From: Patescibacteria group bacterium
GTDB taxonomy: Bacteria; Patescibacteriota; Minisyncoccia; Phycocordibacterales; Phycocordibacteraceae
Direction of reading: 5' to 3'
NCBI GenBank assembly: GCA_018970465.1
Contig: JAGWWI010000004.1
Coordinates: forward strand, 1-45,927
Length of the DNA: 45,927 nucleotides
Within the stretch, counting starts at the first letter, position 1, and every line of letters begins with the position of its first letter. Shown piece by piece: positions 35,717-43,704 of this stretch. A program made the translations under genes and the position numbers. Under the pieces are notes generated by a model that saw only the letters and a program-made list of their open reading frames with translations, had not been told where the DNA came from and searched no databases.

Positions 35717-36352
35717 TTATGCGGAAACGCCAGTGAGAAGTGCGAAGAGGCGCGAGACGAGCGCGGAGAATGGTCCGGCGAGGAGATAGCTGAAGATAAT
35801 AAGGAAGAGGATGAGCGCAAGCATGCCCGACTGCGCCACCTGCATTTCGAACCGGCGCAGGCTCCGCGCAGCGTGCCACGGGAGGGCGGAGCGGAGCGCG
35901 GTGAATCCGTCTAACGGCGGGAACGGGATCAGGTTGAAGAGCCCCAAGAAGAGATTCACGAATGCGATCGTCGCAGCGACCGAGAGCGCAAGCGGCGAGA
36001 GGACCCCGGCGCCGAAGCGGACCAGGAGGCCGAAGACGATCGCGAGCGCGAGGTTGGTCGCGATGCCCGCGAGGGCGACCGCGGTCTCGCTCCAGCGGCC
36101 CCGCAGGTTGTCTGGGTTGTAAGGTACCGGCTTCGCCCACCCGAAGAAGATCGGCGAACCCGAAAGGACGAGGAGGCCGGGGATGAGGATGGAGCCGACG
36201 GGGTCGATATGCGGTAGCGGGTTCAGGGTGAGCCGCCCGGAGTAGCGGGCGGTGGGGTCTCCGAGCGCATCGGCGGCGTAGCCATGCGCCACCTCGTGGG
36301 CAATGATCGAGAGGATGAGGATCGCGAGCGACAGGGTGAGGCCAATCGTCAT
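35717..36352 (-). CDS. Site-2 protease family (M50) membrane metalloprotease
   Basis: IIAHEVAHGYAADALGDPTARYSGRLTLNPLPHIDPVGSILIP...LFNLIPFPPLDGF. Confidence 0.92.
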   Translation of the reverse strand: MTIGLTLSLAILILSIIAHEVAHGYAADALGDPTARYSGRLTLNPLPHIDPVGSILIPGLLVLSGSPIFFGWAKPVPYNPDNLRGRWSETAVALAGIATNLALAIVFGLLVRFGAGVLSPLALSVAATIAFVNLFLGLFNLIPFPPLDGFTALRSALPWHAARSLRRFEMQVAQSGMLALILFLIIFSYLLAGPFSALVSRLFALLTGVSA

Positions 36353-36392
36353 GAGTTGCGGCGAATGGGGCGTATGGTACCATACGGCGACT

Positions 36393-36635
36393 ATGGCACG
36401 CGCCTGCGCGATCACTGGCAAAGCGACCCTCGTCGGGGGCCGCTACAGCAACCGCGTCCGCGCGACGCAGTTCAACGCGACCGGCAAGGTCCGCCGCAAG
36501 GCCAACCTCCAGCGCCGTCGCATCTACGTCCCCGAGCTCGGCAAGACCATCATCGTCGACGTCTCGACGAAGGGGCTCCGCTCGATCAAGAAGCAGGGCC
36601 CGCGCGCCGCGCTCAAGAAGGCGGGCGTTATCTGA
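36393..36635 (+). CDS. rpmB: 50S ribosomal protein L28
   Basis: MARACAITGKATLVGGRYSNRVRATQFNATGKVRRKANLQRRRIYVPELGK. Confidence 0.93.
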   Translation: MARACAITGKATLVGGRYSNRVRATQFNATGKVRRKANLQRRRIYVPELGKTIIVDVSTKGLRSIKKQGPRAALKKAGVI

Positions 36636-37101
36636 TCGTCGTCGACCCGAGGTCGAACGTGCGGCCCGCGTAGGTAAGAAGAAGTCCCGCCCCCGGCGGG
36701 ACTTCTTGTATCGCGACTCCTGCGGCGCGCGCGGCCGCCGTAAGCGCGGCCTCGCGCGCCGGCGTCGCGCTGCCGCTCCGCACGAGGAGCGCCCCCACTC
36801 GGTAGCGCGCGAGCACGAATGGCGCGCCGCCCGCGACAGCCGCGCTCTCGTCCGGCAAGACGAGCGCGTCGATGTGTCGCCCCCAGAAGGGGAGCGCTTC
36901 GCCTAAGGCGCGCGCGATGCTCGCATCCTTCCCTGCGCCGACAAGGACGACGCGCCCGTTCGGGAGCCGGACGAGGCTCGCACTCCCCTGCCCTGCCGCG
37001 AGCGCCTCGACGCCAAGCGGCGCGCGGACGAACGCGCTCCCCAGATACGCGAGGACGCCGACGAGGATCACGAAGGCGATGAGGAGCACGCGAGTGGTCA
37101 C
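36628..37101 (-). CDS. Degenerate ComEC-associated metallo-beta-lactamase-fold protein
   Basis: ARALGEALPFWGRHIDALVLPDESAAVAGGAPFVLARYRVGALLVRSG aligns by eye with ComEC-type MBL proteins, but the expected THxDxDH motif reads LPDESAA. Confidence 0.6.
   Translation of the reverse strand: MTTRVLLIAFVILVGVLAYLGSAFVRAPLGVEALAAGQGSASLVRLPNGRVVLVGAGKDASIARALGEALPFWGRHIDALVLPDESAAVAGGAPFVLARYRVGALLVRSGSATPAREAALTAAARAAGVAIQEVPPGAGLLLTYAGRTFDLGSTTIR
36679..36707 (+). terminator. rpmB terminator, embedded antisense in the MBL-like ORF
   Basis: aagaagtcccgcc-ccc-ggcgggacttctt, 13-bp perfect stem. Confidence 0.7.
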
Positions 37102-37139
37102 TCACGCATTCTACCGGCAGGCCGTGCTAGAGTGGCGGC

Positions 37140-37739
37140 ATGAAGACGTACACCGCGCGAACATTCGACCTCCCGGCCCTTGAAGGGATCTCGGAGGATC
37201 AGGTCAAGGTCCACCTCGGGCTCTACGAGGGCTACGTGAAGCATGTGAATCTCATCCTTGAGCAGATCGAGAAGCTCAAAGAGAGCGGCACCGAGCCGTA
37301 CGTGATCGCCGAACTCCGCCGCCGGCTCGCCTTCGAGTTCGACGGCATGCGGATGCACGAGTATTACTTCGACCAGTTCGTGGGCGAAGCTGGCGGCAGC
37401 CCCGACTCTGCGCTCGCCAAAGCCGCCGTCGAGAAGTATGGCAGCGGCGAGAACTTCGTCGCGCATATCAAGGAGGTCGCGGGTACGCGCGGGATCGGCT
37501 GGGTGATCGTCTACTGGGATGCGGTGGCCGAGAGTCTCCACACGAGCTTCGTCGGCGACCACGAGCTCGGCCAGCTCGCGGGGCTCCCGATCATCCTCGC
37601 CCTCGACCTTTGGGAGCACGCCTACATGGTCGACCGGCGTCCGGCAGACAAGCCCAAGTATATCGACGCCTTCTTCGCGAATCTCAAGTGGCCGGTCGTC
37701 GAGGCGCGCTTCGACAAGGCGATCGCGAGCGCCGCATAG
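37140..37739 (+). CDS. Superoxide dismutase (Fe/Mn family)
   Basis: LEGISEDQVKVHLGLYEGYVKHVN...LALDLWEHAYMVDRRPADKPKYIDAFFANLKW. Confidence 0.92.
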   Translation: MKTYTARTFDLPALEGISEDQVKVHLGLYEGYVKHVNLILEQIEKLKESGTEPYVIAELRRRLAFEFDGMRMHEYYFDQFVGEAGGSPDSALAKAAVEKYGSGENFVAHIKEVAGTRGIGWVIVYWDAVAESLHTSFVGDHELGQLAGLPIILALDLWEHAYMVDRRPADKPKYIDAFFANLKWPVVEARFDKAIASAA

Positions 37740-39151
37740 GCGAGCGGCACGAACGCCGGGGGGAACGCGCCGATCGTATACGCCGCGCCTGGGAGCGCGG
37801 CGAATGCGCGCGCCAGGAGGATCAGGCATTCGGCAGCAAGGTACGCGGGCACTCCCGCGATGAACGCGAGCGCAGGCCAAAGAGCGCCCGCTGAAGCGCC
37901 CACGACGCCGGCGACGAACGCCGCGCCCATCGCGAGCGGCACAACGGGCGCAGCGAGGAGGTTCGCGGGGATCGCGACGAGCGAGAGATTCCCCGTCTCG
38001 TAGAGAAGGAGCGGGAGGACGGCGAGCTGCGCCGCCACCGTCGTCGCGAGAGCGTCTTGCCAGAACGGGCTTCCGAGCCAGGCGAGGCGCGTCTCGATCC
38101 GCGGCGCGATCCAGATAAGGCCCGCCGTCGCCGCGACCGAGAGCTCGAAGGACGGATCGTAGAGCAGGAGAAGCGGGTTCGCGAGGAGCATGATGAGCAC
38201 GGTCGCCGCGAGCGCCCGCGCGGCTGCATAGCTCCGGCCGGTCGCGCGGGCGTAGAGCGCGAAGAGGGCCATCAACGCGGCGCGAAGCGCCGTGGCCGAG
38301 AAGCCGGCGACGCCGACGAACGCGAGGAGCGCGAGCGCCCCGGCGGGCGCTGCTTGCCGCCGGGGTACCCGCAAGAACGCGAGCGCGGCCATGACCCACT
38401 CGGCGACGACCATCACGTTGTAGCCCGATAGGACGACGATCTGCACGAGGCCCGTCCGCGTGAACGCGTCTTGGAGCTCGGTGCCGAGCCCGCTTTTGCC
38501 GCCCACGACGATCCCGCCCGCAAGCGAGGCGGCAGGCTCGGGCAGGGCGCGATCGAGCCCGGCAAGAAACCAGTGCTTCACCCGCGCCAAGGCGGCCGGG
38601 AGCGACCACCAGGGCGCCTCCCGCTCGACACGGACGGATCCGTATTCGACGAGCGCGGTCACGCCGCGCGCGGCGAGGTACTCGTCATACGCGAAGACAC
38701 GCCCGTTGTCGCCCGCGAACGGCTGCGGCAGGAGGAGCGTGCCGGTGACGCGCGCGCGGTCGCCGACGGCGACCGCGCTTGTTCGCGGCACCACCGCGAG
38801 CACGGTCGCGTGCGCGCTACCCTTCCCCACCGTGACCGGGATGCGCGCGGAGGCGTCGCGCAGATCCGGGTCGCCCGTAACGACGCCTTCGTATGCGACG
38901 CGCTGGCGCACGTCAGGCGCGAAGGCGGCAGGGAGCCCCGCGTGCACGAATGCGGCGCGGGCGACGCCGAGCGCCGCCGCGATGAGACAGAGGGCAGCGA
39001 GGAGATACGTGCGCCGCGGCGCGAAGCGCCACGCCCCGAGCACAAGCGCCGCGAGGAGAAGCGCGAACAGTGCGACCGATAGCCCGCCCATACGCGATGC
39101 GAGCGCGATACCGAGAGCAACGCCGGAGGCGCTGGCGGCGAGCGGGCCCAT
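37622..39151 (-). CDS. comEC: ComEC/Rec2 competence membrane channel
   Basis: FTRTGLVQIVVLSGYNVMVVAEWVMAAL, AALMALFALYARATGRSYAAARALAATVLIMLLANPLLLLYDPSFELSVAATAGLI. Confidence 0.9.
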   Translation of the reverse strand: MGPLAASASGVALGIALASRMGGLSVALFALLLAALVLGAWRFAPRRTYLLAALCLIAAALGVARAAFVHAGLPAAFAPDVRQRVAYEGVVTGDPDLRDASARIPVTVGKGSAHATVLAVVPRTSAVAVGDRARVTGTLLLPQPFAGDNGRVFAYDEYLAARGVTALVEYGSVRVEREAPWWSLPAALARVKHWFLAGLDRALPEPAASLAGGIVVGGKSGLGTELQDAFTRTGLVQIVVLSGYNVMVVAEWVMAALAFLRVPRRQAAPAGALALLAFVGVAGFSATALRAALMALFALYARATGRSYAAARALAATVLIMLLANPLLLLYDPSFELSVAATAGLIWIAPRIETRLAWLGSPFWQDALATTVAAQLAVLPLLLYETGNLSLVAIPANLLAAPVVPLAMGAAFVAGVVGASAGALWPALAFIAGVPAYLAAECLILLARAFAALPGAAYTIGAFPPAFVPLAYAALAIALSKRASTTGHLRFAKKASIYLGLSAGRRSTM

Positions 39152-39168
39152 GCACTCTAGGCTAGCAC

Positions 39169-39588
39169 CTAGCTCCCGCGGTCCATCGCCTCGTTCGCGA
39201 GGGCGTCGGCGTCTTTATTCTGCTCGCGCGGGACGTGGGTGAAGGTGACAGTGCCAAAGGCGGCTATCGCCTGCGCGAGGCGGGCCTGCTGCGCCTTCAT
39301 GTCCGGGTGCTTCACCTTCCACTCCCCCTGCATCTGGCGGACGACGAGCATGCTATCCATCTTGACCTCGACGGCCGTGTCCGTGCGCTCCGCCGGCGGG
39401 ACGAGCTCGGCGAGCGTCTCGAAGGCGCGGATCACTGCCTCGTACTCCGCATAGTTATTGGTCTGGCGGCCGAGGAACGCCGAAACCGCCCCCGCAGCGT
39501 TCCCGAGCTCGTCGCGGATGAGAGCGCCGGCACCAGCGAGGCCCGGATTCCCCCGCGCGCCGCCGTCGGCGTGAATCGTGTAGCGCAT
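39169..39588 (-). CDS. rnhA: Ribonuclease HI-like protein
   Basis: YTIHADGGARGNPGLAGAGALI...NNYAEYEAVIRAFE...KMDSMLVVRQMQGEWKVKH...HVPREQNKDADALANEAMD. Confidence 0.92.
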   Translation of the reverse strand: MRYTIHADGGARGNPGLAGAGALIRDELGNAAGAVSAFLGRQTNNYAEYEAVIRAFETLAELVPPAERTDTAVEVKMDSMLVVRQMQGEWKVKHPDMKAQQARLAQAIAAFGTVTFTHVPREQNKDADALANEAMDRGS

Positions 39589-39595
39589 GTGCCTA

Positions 39596-41314
39596 CTATA
39601 CCGCCTCGAGGCCGACGAGCCGCAGGCGCACCGGCTGTCCGCGGGTGAAGGTGTCGCGCTCAAGGTGGGCGAGGAGGTTCGCGCGGCCGCCCGCGGCGAG
39701 GGCCTCGGCGCGCTCGACAACGGCGCCCTTCGCGAAGAAGGCGACCGCTTCGAGCGGGCGCTCGCACTCGCCGCGCGCGATCGCGATCTTGAGGTGCTCG
39801 GCGTTCTTGCCGAAGCGCGAGACGCGGAGAATCTCGGCCTCTCGGATGCGGAACAAGGGCTTCTCATTGCCCATCCCGAACGGCGCGAAACGCGCGAGCT
39901 GCGCGAGCGCTTCGAGCGTCACCTCCCGAGGCGCGAGCTCCGCGTCGGCGCGCGCCGCGCCGGCGTCCGCGACGGGCGCGTCCGCGAGGCGCTCCATCGC
40001 CGCGACGAGGCGGTCTTCGAGATCAAAGACGGCTTCAGGCGATACCGTGAATCCGCCCGAGGCCGCGTGGCCGCCGAACTCGGCGAACGCGCCCTCCGCC
40101 GCGCTCATGAGCTCGAGCGCGTGTACCGGCCCCGAGCGCACCGATCCTTTGATCGTCTGCCCGCCCTCCCGCCCCCAGAGGAACACGGGCCGCCCGTACT
40201 CCTCCGCGAGGTTCCCGGCGACGAGCCCCAAGAGCGCGGGGCGCCACTCCGGGTCGCCCATCGCGATCACGCTCCGGAGCGCGCGCTCCGCGAGGCGGGC
40301 ATGTGCGGCGCGGGTGATCGCGCCCGCCTGCCCTTTGCGCGCGCGATTCGCCGCCTCGAGGCGCTTGGCGAGCTCCTCGGCCTCGCGTTCGTCGCGGGTC
40401 GTGAAGAGCTTGAGCGCGTCATAGGCGTCGCCCATCCTCGAGGCGGCGTTCACTCGCGGGGCGATCATGAAGGCGACGTCGTCTTCCGTAATCCGGCGCT
40501 GGTCGACGCGGGCAGCGCGGCAGAGCCGGCTGAATCCGAGCCGCGGCGACTTACGCATCACGATGAGTCCGTACGTGGCGATGACGCGGTTCTCCCCCGT
40601 GAGGGGCACCATGTCCGCGATCGTCGCGAGGCCCGCGAGATCGAGGAGCCACTTCTCGGAGCCCTCCGGCACGCGCGCGCGGAGCGCTGGGTCGACGGCC
40701 AAGGTCGCGACGCAGAGCTTCCACGCGAGGCCGGCGCCGCAGAGCTCTTTGAAGGGATACGGCTCGTCGGCGCGCGCCTTCGGGTCGACGAGGGCATACG
40801 CCTCGGGCAAGGTCTCGCCCGGCAGGTGGTGGTCGGTGAGGATGACGTCCATGCCAAGCTCGCGCGCGCGAGCGACCGCGGCTACGTCGGTTATCCCGGA
40901 GTCGATCGTGATGAGCACCGTCGCGCCGCGCGCCGCGAGCTTCTCGACGCCCTCTTCGTTCACGCCGTAGCCCTCGAAGTGGCGGTGCGGGATGTAGTTC
41001 TCGAAGTCGGCGCCCGCCTTCTGCAAGAAGTCGTGCATGAGAGCGCCACCTGGCGCGCCGTCCGAGTCGTAGTCGCTCCAGACGGCGACGCGCTCGCCGT
41101 CCTTGATCGCGCGGGCGAGGCGCTCGGCGGCCTTCGGCATGTCCGCCATCAGCAAGGGGTCGTGGAGGTGGAGGTCGTAGGAGGGCGCGAAGAAGCGCGC
41201 GGCCGCCTCCTTATCCGCGAGGCCGCGGCGCGCGAGCAAGGCGGCCGTGAGGTCGTCGTATTCTGCGAGTTCCGCCCGGGTCGCGGCGTCGAGCGGATCG
41301 TGGAGCGCGAACAT
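39596..41314 (-). CDS. recJ: Single-stranded-DNA-specific exonuclease RecJ
   Basis: RVAVWSDYDSDGAPGGALM, LITIDSGITDVAAV, VILTDHHLPGETLPEAYALVDPKA, GGHAASGGFTV. Confidence 0.93.
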   Translation of the reverse strand: MFALHDPLDAATRAELAEYDDLTAALLARRGLADKEAAARFFAPSYDLHLHDPLLMADMPKAAERLARAIKDGERVAVWSDYDSDGAPGGALMHDFLQKAGADFENYIPHRHFEGYGVNEEGVEKLAARGATVLITIDSGITDVAAVARARELGMDVILTDHHLPGETLPEAYALVDPKARADEPYPFKELCGAGLAWKLCVATLAVDPALRARVPEGSEKWLLDLAGLATIADMVPLTGENRVIATYGLIVMRKSPRLGFSRLCRAARVDQRRITEDDVAFMIAPRVNAASRMGDAYDALKLFTTRDEREAEELAKRLEAANRARKGQAGAITRAAHARLAERALRSVIAMGDPEWRPALLGLVAGNLAEEYGRPVFLWGREGGQTIKGSVRSGPVHALELMSAAEGAFAEFGGHAASGGFTVSPEAVFDLEDRLVAAMERLADAPVADAGAARADAELAPREVTLEALAQLARFAPFGMGNEKPLFRIREAEILRVSRFGKNAEHLKIAIARGECERPLEAVAFFAKGAVVERAEALAAGGRANLLAHLERDTFTRGQPVRLRLVGLEAV

Positions 41315-41339
41315 GTCGCACCATTGTATACTGCCGCCC

Positions 41340-41750
41340 ATGGATACCTGCCTTTTCTGCAAGATCGTCCGCGGCGAGATCCCCGCCCACACGGTGTACG
41401 AAGACGACGCGACGCTCGCCTTCCTCGATATCCACCCGGTCAATCCGGGCCATACGCTCGTGGTGCCGAAGAGGCACTCGTTCAACCTCCTCGATATCGA
41501 CCCGGCCGACTGGGCCGCGGTCGCCGAGTCGACGCGCCACGTTTCGAAGCTCGTCCATGACGTCCTCGCTGCCGACGGCATCAACCTGCAGATGAACAAC
41601 CGCGAGCACGCGGGCCAAGACGTCGACCACCCGCACGTGCACATCATCCCCCGCTACCGGGGCGACGGCCTCCCCCACTGGCGCGGCAAGTCCTACCAAC
41701 CCGGCGAAGCCGAAGAAATCATCGCAAAACTCCGCGCTGCGCACGCGTAG
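41340..41750 (+). CDS. HIT family protein
   Basis: CLFCKIVRGEIPAHTVYEDD...NPGHTLVVPKRH...DHPHVHIIPR. Confidence 0.95.
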   Translation: MDTCLFCKIVRGEIPAHTVYEDDATLAFLDIHPVNPGHTLVVPKRHSFNLLDIDPADWAAVAESTRHVSKLVHDVLAADGINLQMNNREHAGQDVDHPHVHIIPRYRGDGLPHWRGKSYQPGEAEEIIAKLRAAHA

Positions 41751-42914
41751 CTACAGCCCCGTCGTATTCAAAGCGGCGAGGCCGGGGAGGGTGCCTTCGG
41801 CGAGGAAGTCGAGCATCGCGCCGCCCCCCGTCGAGACGAAGGAGAAGCGCGGGATGAGCCCGAGGTTCTCGATCGAGGCGACGGTGTCGCCGCCGCCGAC
41901 GATCGAGCGGGCGCCTGAAGCGGCGACGGCGCGGGCGAGGCTGTCGGTCGCGTCGATGAAGCCCGCTTCGTAGCGGCCCAGAGGGCCGTTCCAGAGGATT
42001 GTGCGCGCCTTCCCGGCGAGGTCGGCGAGCAAGGCTTCGGTCGCGGGCCCGGCGTCGAGGATCGTCTCGTCGGCGCGGACGCCGTCCGCGCGCGCGACGC
42101 GCGCCTTCGCGCGCGCGTCGAGGTCGGCGGCCGCAGCCGCAGGCAGCGCGCGCACATCGACGGGGAGCGCGAGCTTCGGGTTCGCGAGGAGTTCACCGAG
42201 CTTCGCGGGGTCGGCCGCAGGCGAGGCGAGCGACGCGCCGATCTCCCGCCCCTCGGCCTTCAAGAAGTCGTTCGCGAGCGCCCCGCCGACGAAGACGTGG
42301 TCGTAGCGCGCGAGCAGGGTCTCGAGCACAGTCTCCTTGGTCTCGAACTTCGCGCCGCCGATGACCGCGAGCGCCGGGTGCTGCGGCGAGAGAGCCTCCG
42401 AGAGCTCGCTCACCTCCTCTTCCAAAAGGAGGCCGGCGTAGGCAGGCAGGAGGGCCGGGAGCGCCACGATCGACGCATGCTTGCGGTGGCAGGTGTCGAA
42501 GGAGTCTTGGACGAACACGTCCGCGAGGAGTGCGAGCTCTTTGGCGAATGCCGGATCGTTCGCGACTTCGCCCGGGTTGCGGCGCAAGTTCTCGAGCACG
42601 AGGACGCTCCCGCCCGAGAGAGCGCGCACCGCGTCGCGCGCCGCGGGGCCTGTCGACTCAGGGCAGAAGCTCGTGCGCGGGACGAAGCGCGCAAGCGCCT
42701 CGGCGACCGGGGCAAGGGTCTCCGTACCCTTCTCGCCGAGGTGGCTTGCGAGGACAACCTTCGCGCCATGCTCGGCAAGGAAGGTGATCGTCGGGAGCGC
42801 CTTCTTGAGCCGGTAGTCGTCGGCGACGGCGCCGTTCTCGATCGGGACGTTGAGGGGTGTCCGCACGAGGATCGGGATATTCGCGAACGCGGGGATCTGG
42901 CGAACGCTCCGCAT
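41751..42914 (-). CDS. pgk: Phosphoglycerate kinase
   Basis: LVRTPLNVPIENG, VLASHLGEKG, ALAVIGGAKFETKETVLETLL, SIVGGGDTVASIENLG, FVSTGGGAMLDFLAEGTLPGL. Confidence 0.95.
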   Translation of the reverse strand: MRSVRQIPAFANIPILVRTPLNVPIENGAVADDYRLKKALPTITFLAEHGAKVVLASHLGEKGTETLAPVAEALARFVPRTSFCPESTGPAARDAVRALSGGSVLVLENLRRNPGEVANDPAFAKELALLADVFVQDSFDTCHRKHASIVALPALLPAYAGLLLEEEVSELSEALSPQHPALAVIGGAKFETKETVLETLLARYDHVFVGGALANDFLKAEGREIGASLASPAADPAKLGELLANPKLALPVDVRALPAAAAADLDARAKARVARADGVRADETILDAGPATEALLADLAGKARTILWNGPLGRYEAGFIDATDSLARAVAASGARSIVGGGDTVASIENLGLIPRFSFVSTGGGAMLDFLAEGTLPGLAALNTTGL

Positions 42915-42915
42915 G

Positions 42916-43656
42916 CTAGGCTACGGCGCGTACGAGGGCGGCGAAGGTCTCGGGCTCGACGGAGGCGTGCCCGACAAGGAACCCCGCGACGCCTGTCTCG
43001 CCTGCCAGGGCGCGGGCGTTCTCCGGCTCGACCGAGCCGCCGTAGAGGATGGCCGCGCGTGCGGCGCTCCGCCCGGGCAGGAATTCGGCGAGCACTTTGC
43101 GCAGATAGAGCGCGGTCTCGGCGAGGTCGGCGGGGGGGATCGCGTCGGCAGCAGTCTTCCCGATCGCCCAGACAGGCTCATAGGCGATGATGACGCTCGC
43201 CGCCTCCTTCGCCGTGAGCCCGCCGAGCGCGGAGGCAAGCGATTCGCGGAGCCTCGCGAGGTAGCGGCCATCTCCGTCGCGCGCCGTCTCCCCCACGCAG
43301 AGGATGGGTACGAGCTTCTGCGCGAGCGCGTGGCGGAGCTTCTCTGCGACGACGGTGTCGGTGTCGCCTGCCGCGCGCCGCTCGGAGTGGCCGACGATCG
43401 CGTAGCGCGCGCCTGCGGCGCGCACCGAGGCCGCGGTCACCTCGCCCGTCTTCGCGCCGCCGGTCGTCGCCGATACGTCTTGCGCCGCGAAGGCGACGGG
43501 CCCCGATGCGCGCGCGAGGAGACCGAGGAAGGGCGCGGGCGGCGCGAGCACGAGCTCGACCCCGCTCGTTCGCGCGAGGCGCTTCGCCGCAGAGGCGAGC
43601 GCGGCGGCCTTCGGCACGTCTTCGACATACGCCTTCCAGTTGGCGATGATGAGCAT
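42916..43656 (-). CDS. tpiA: Triosephosphate isomerase
   Basis: IANWKAY, AIVGHSERR, IIAYEPVWAIGK, ILYGGSVEPENA. Confidence 0.95.
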   Translation of the reverse strand: MLIIANWKAYVEDVPKAAALASAAKRLARTSGVELVLAPPAPFLGLLARASGPVAFAAQDVSATTGGAKTGEVTAASVRAAGARYAIVGHSERRAAGDTDTVVAEKLRHALAQKLVPILCVGETARDGDGRYLARLRESLASALGGLTAKEAASVIIAYEPVWAIGKTAADAIPPADLAETALYLRKVLAEFLPGRSAARAAILYGGSVEPENARALAGETGVAGFLVGHASVEPETFAALVRAVA

Positions 43657-43704
43657 CACCGAAATCGTAGCATGGCGCCCGTGCGTCTCGAGACGCACGG
43701 GGCA

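Noticed and set aside
37098-38609. 503-aa minus-strand ORF
   Set aside because: Off-frame/antisense to sodA and comEC; composition indicates a GC-rich shadow frame.
39587-41560. 657-aa plus-strand ORF
   Set aside because: Antisense to recJ, Arg/Glu/Ala-rich shadow ORF with no recognisable motifs.
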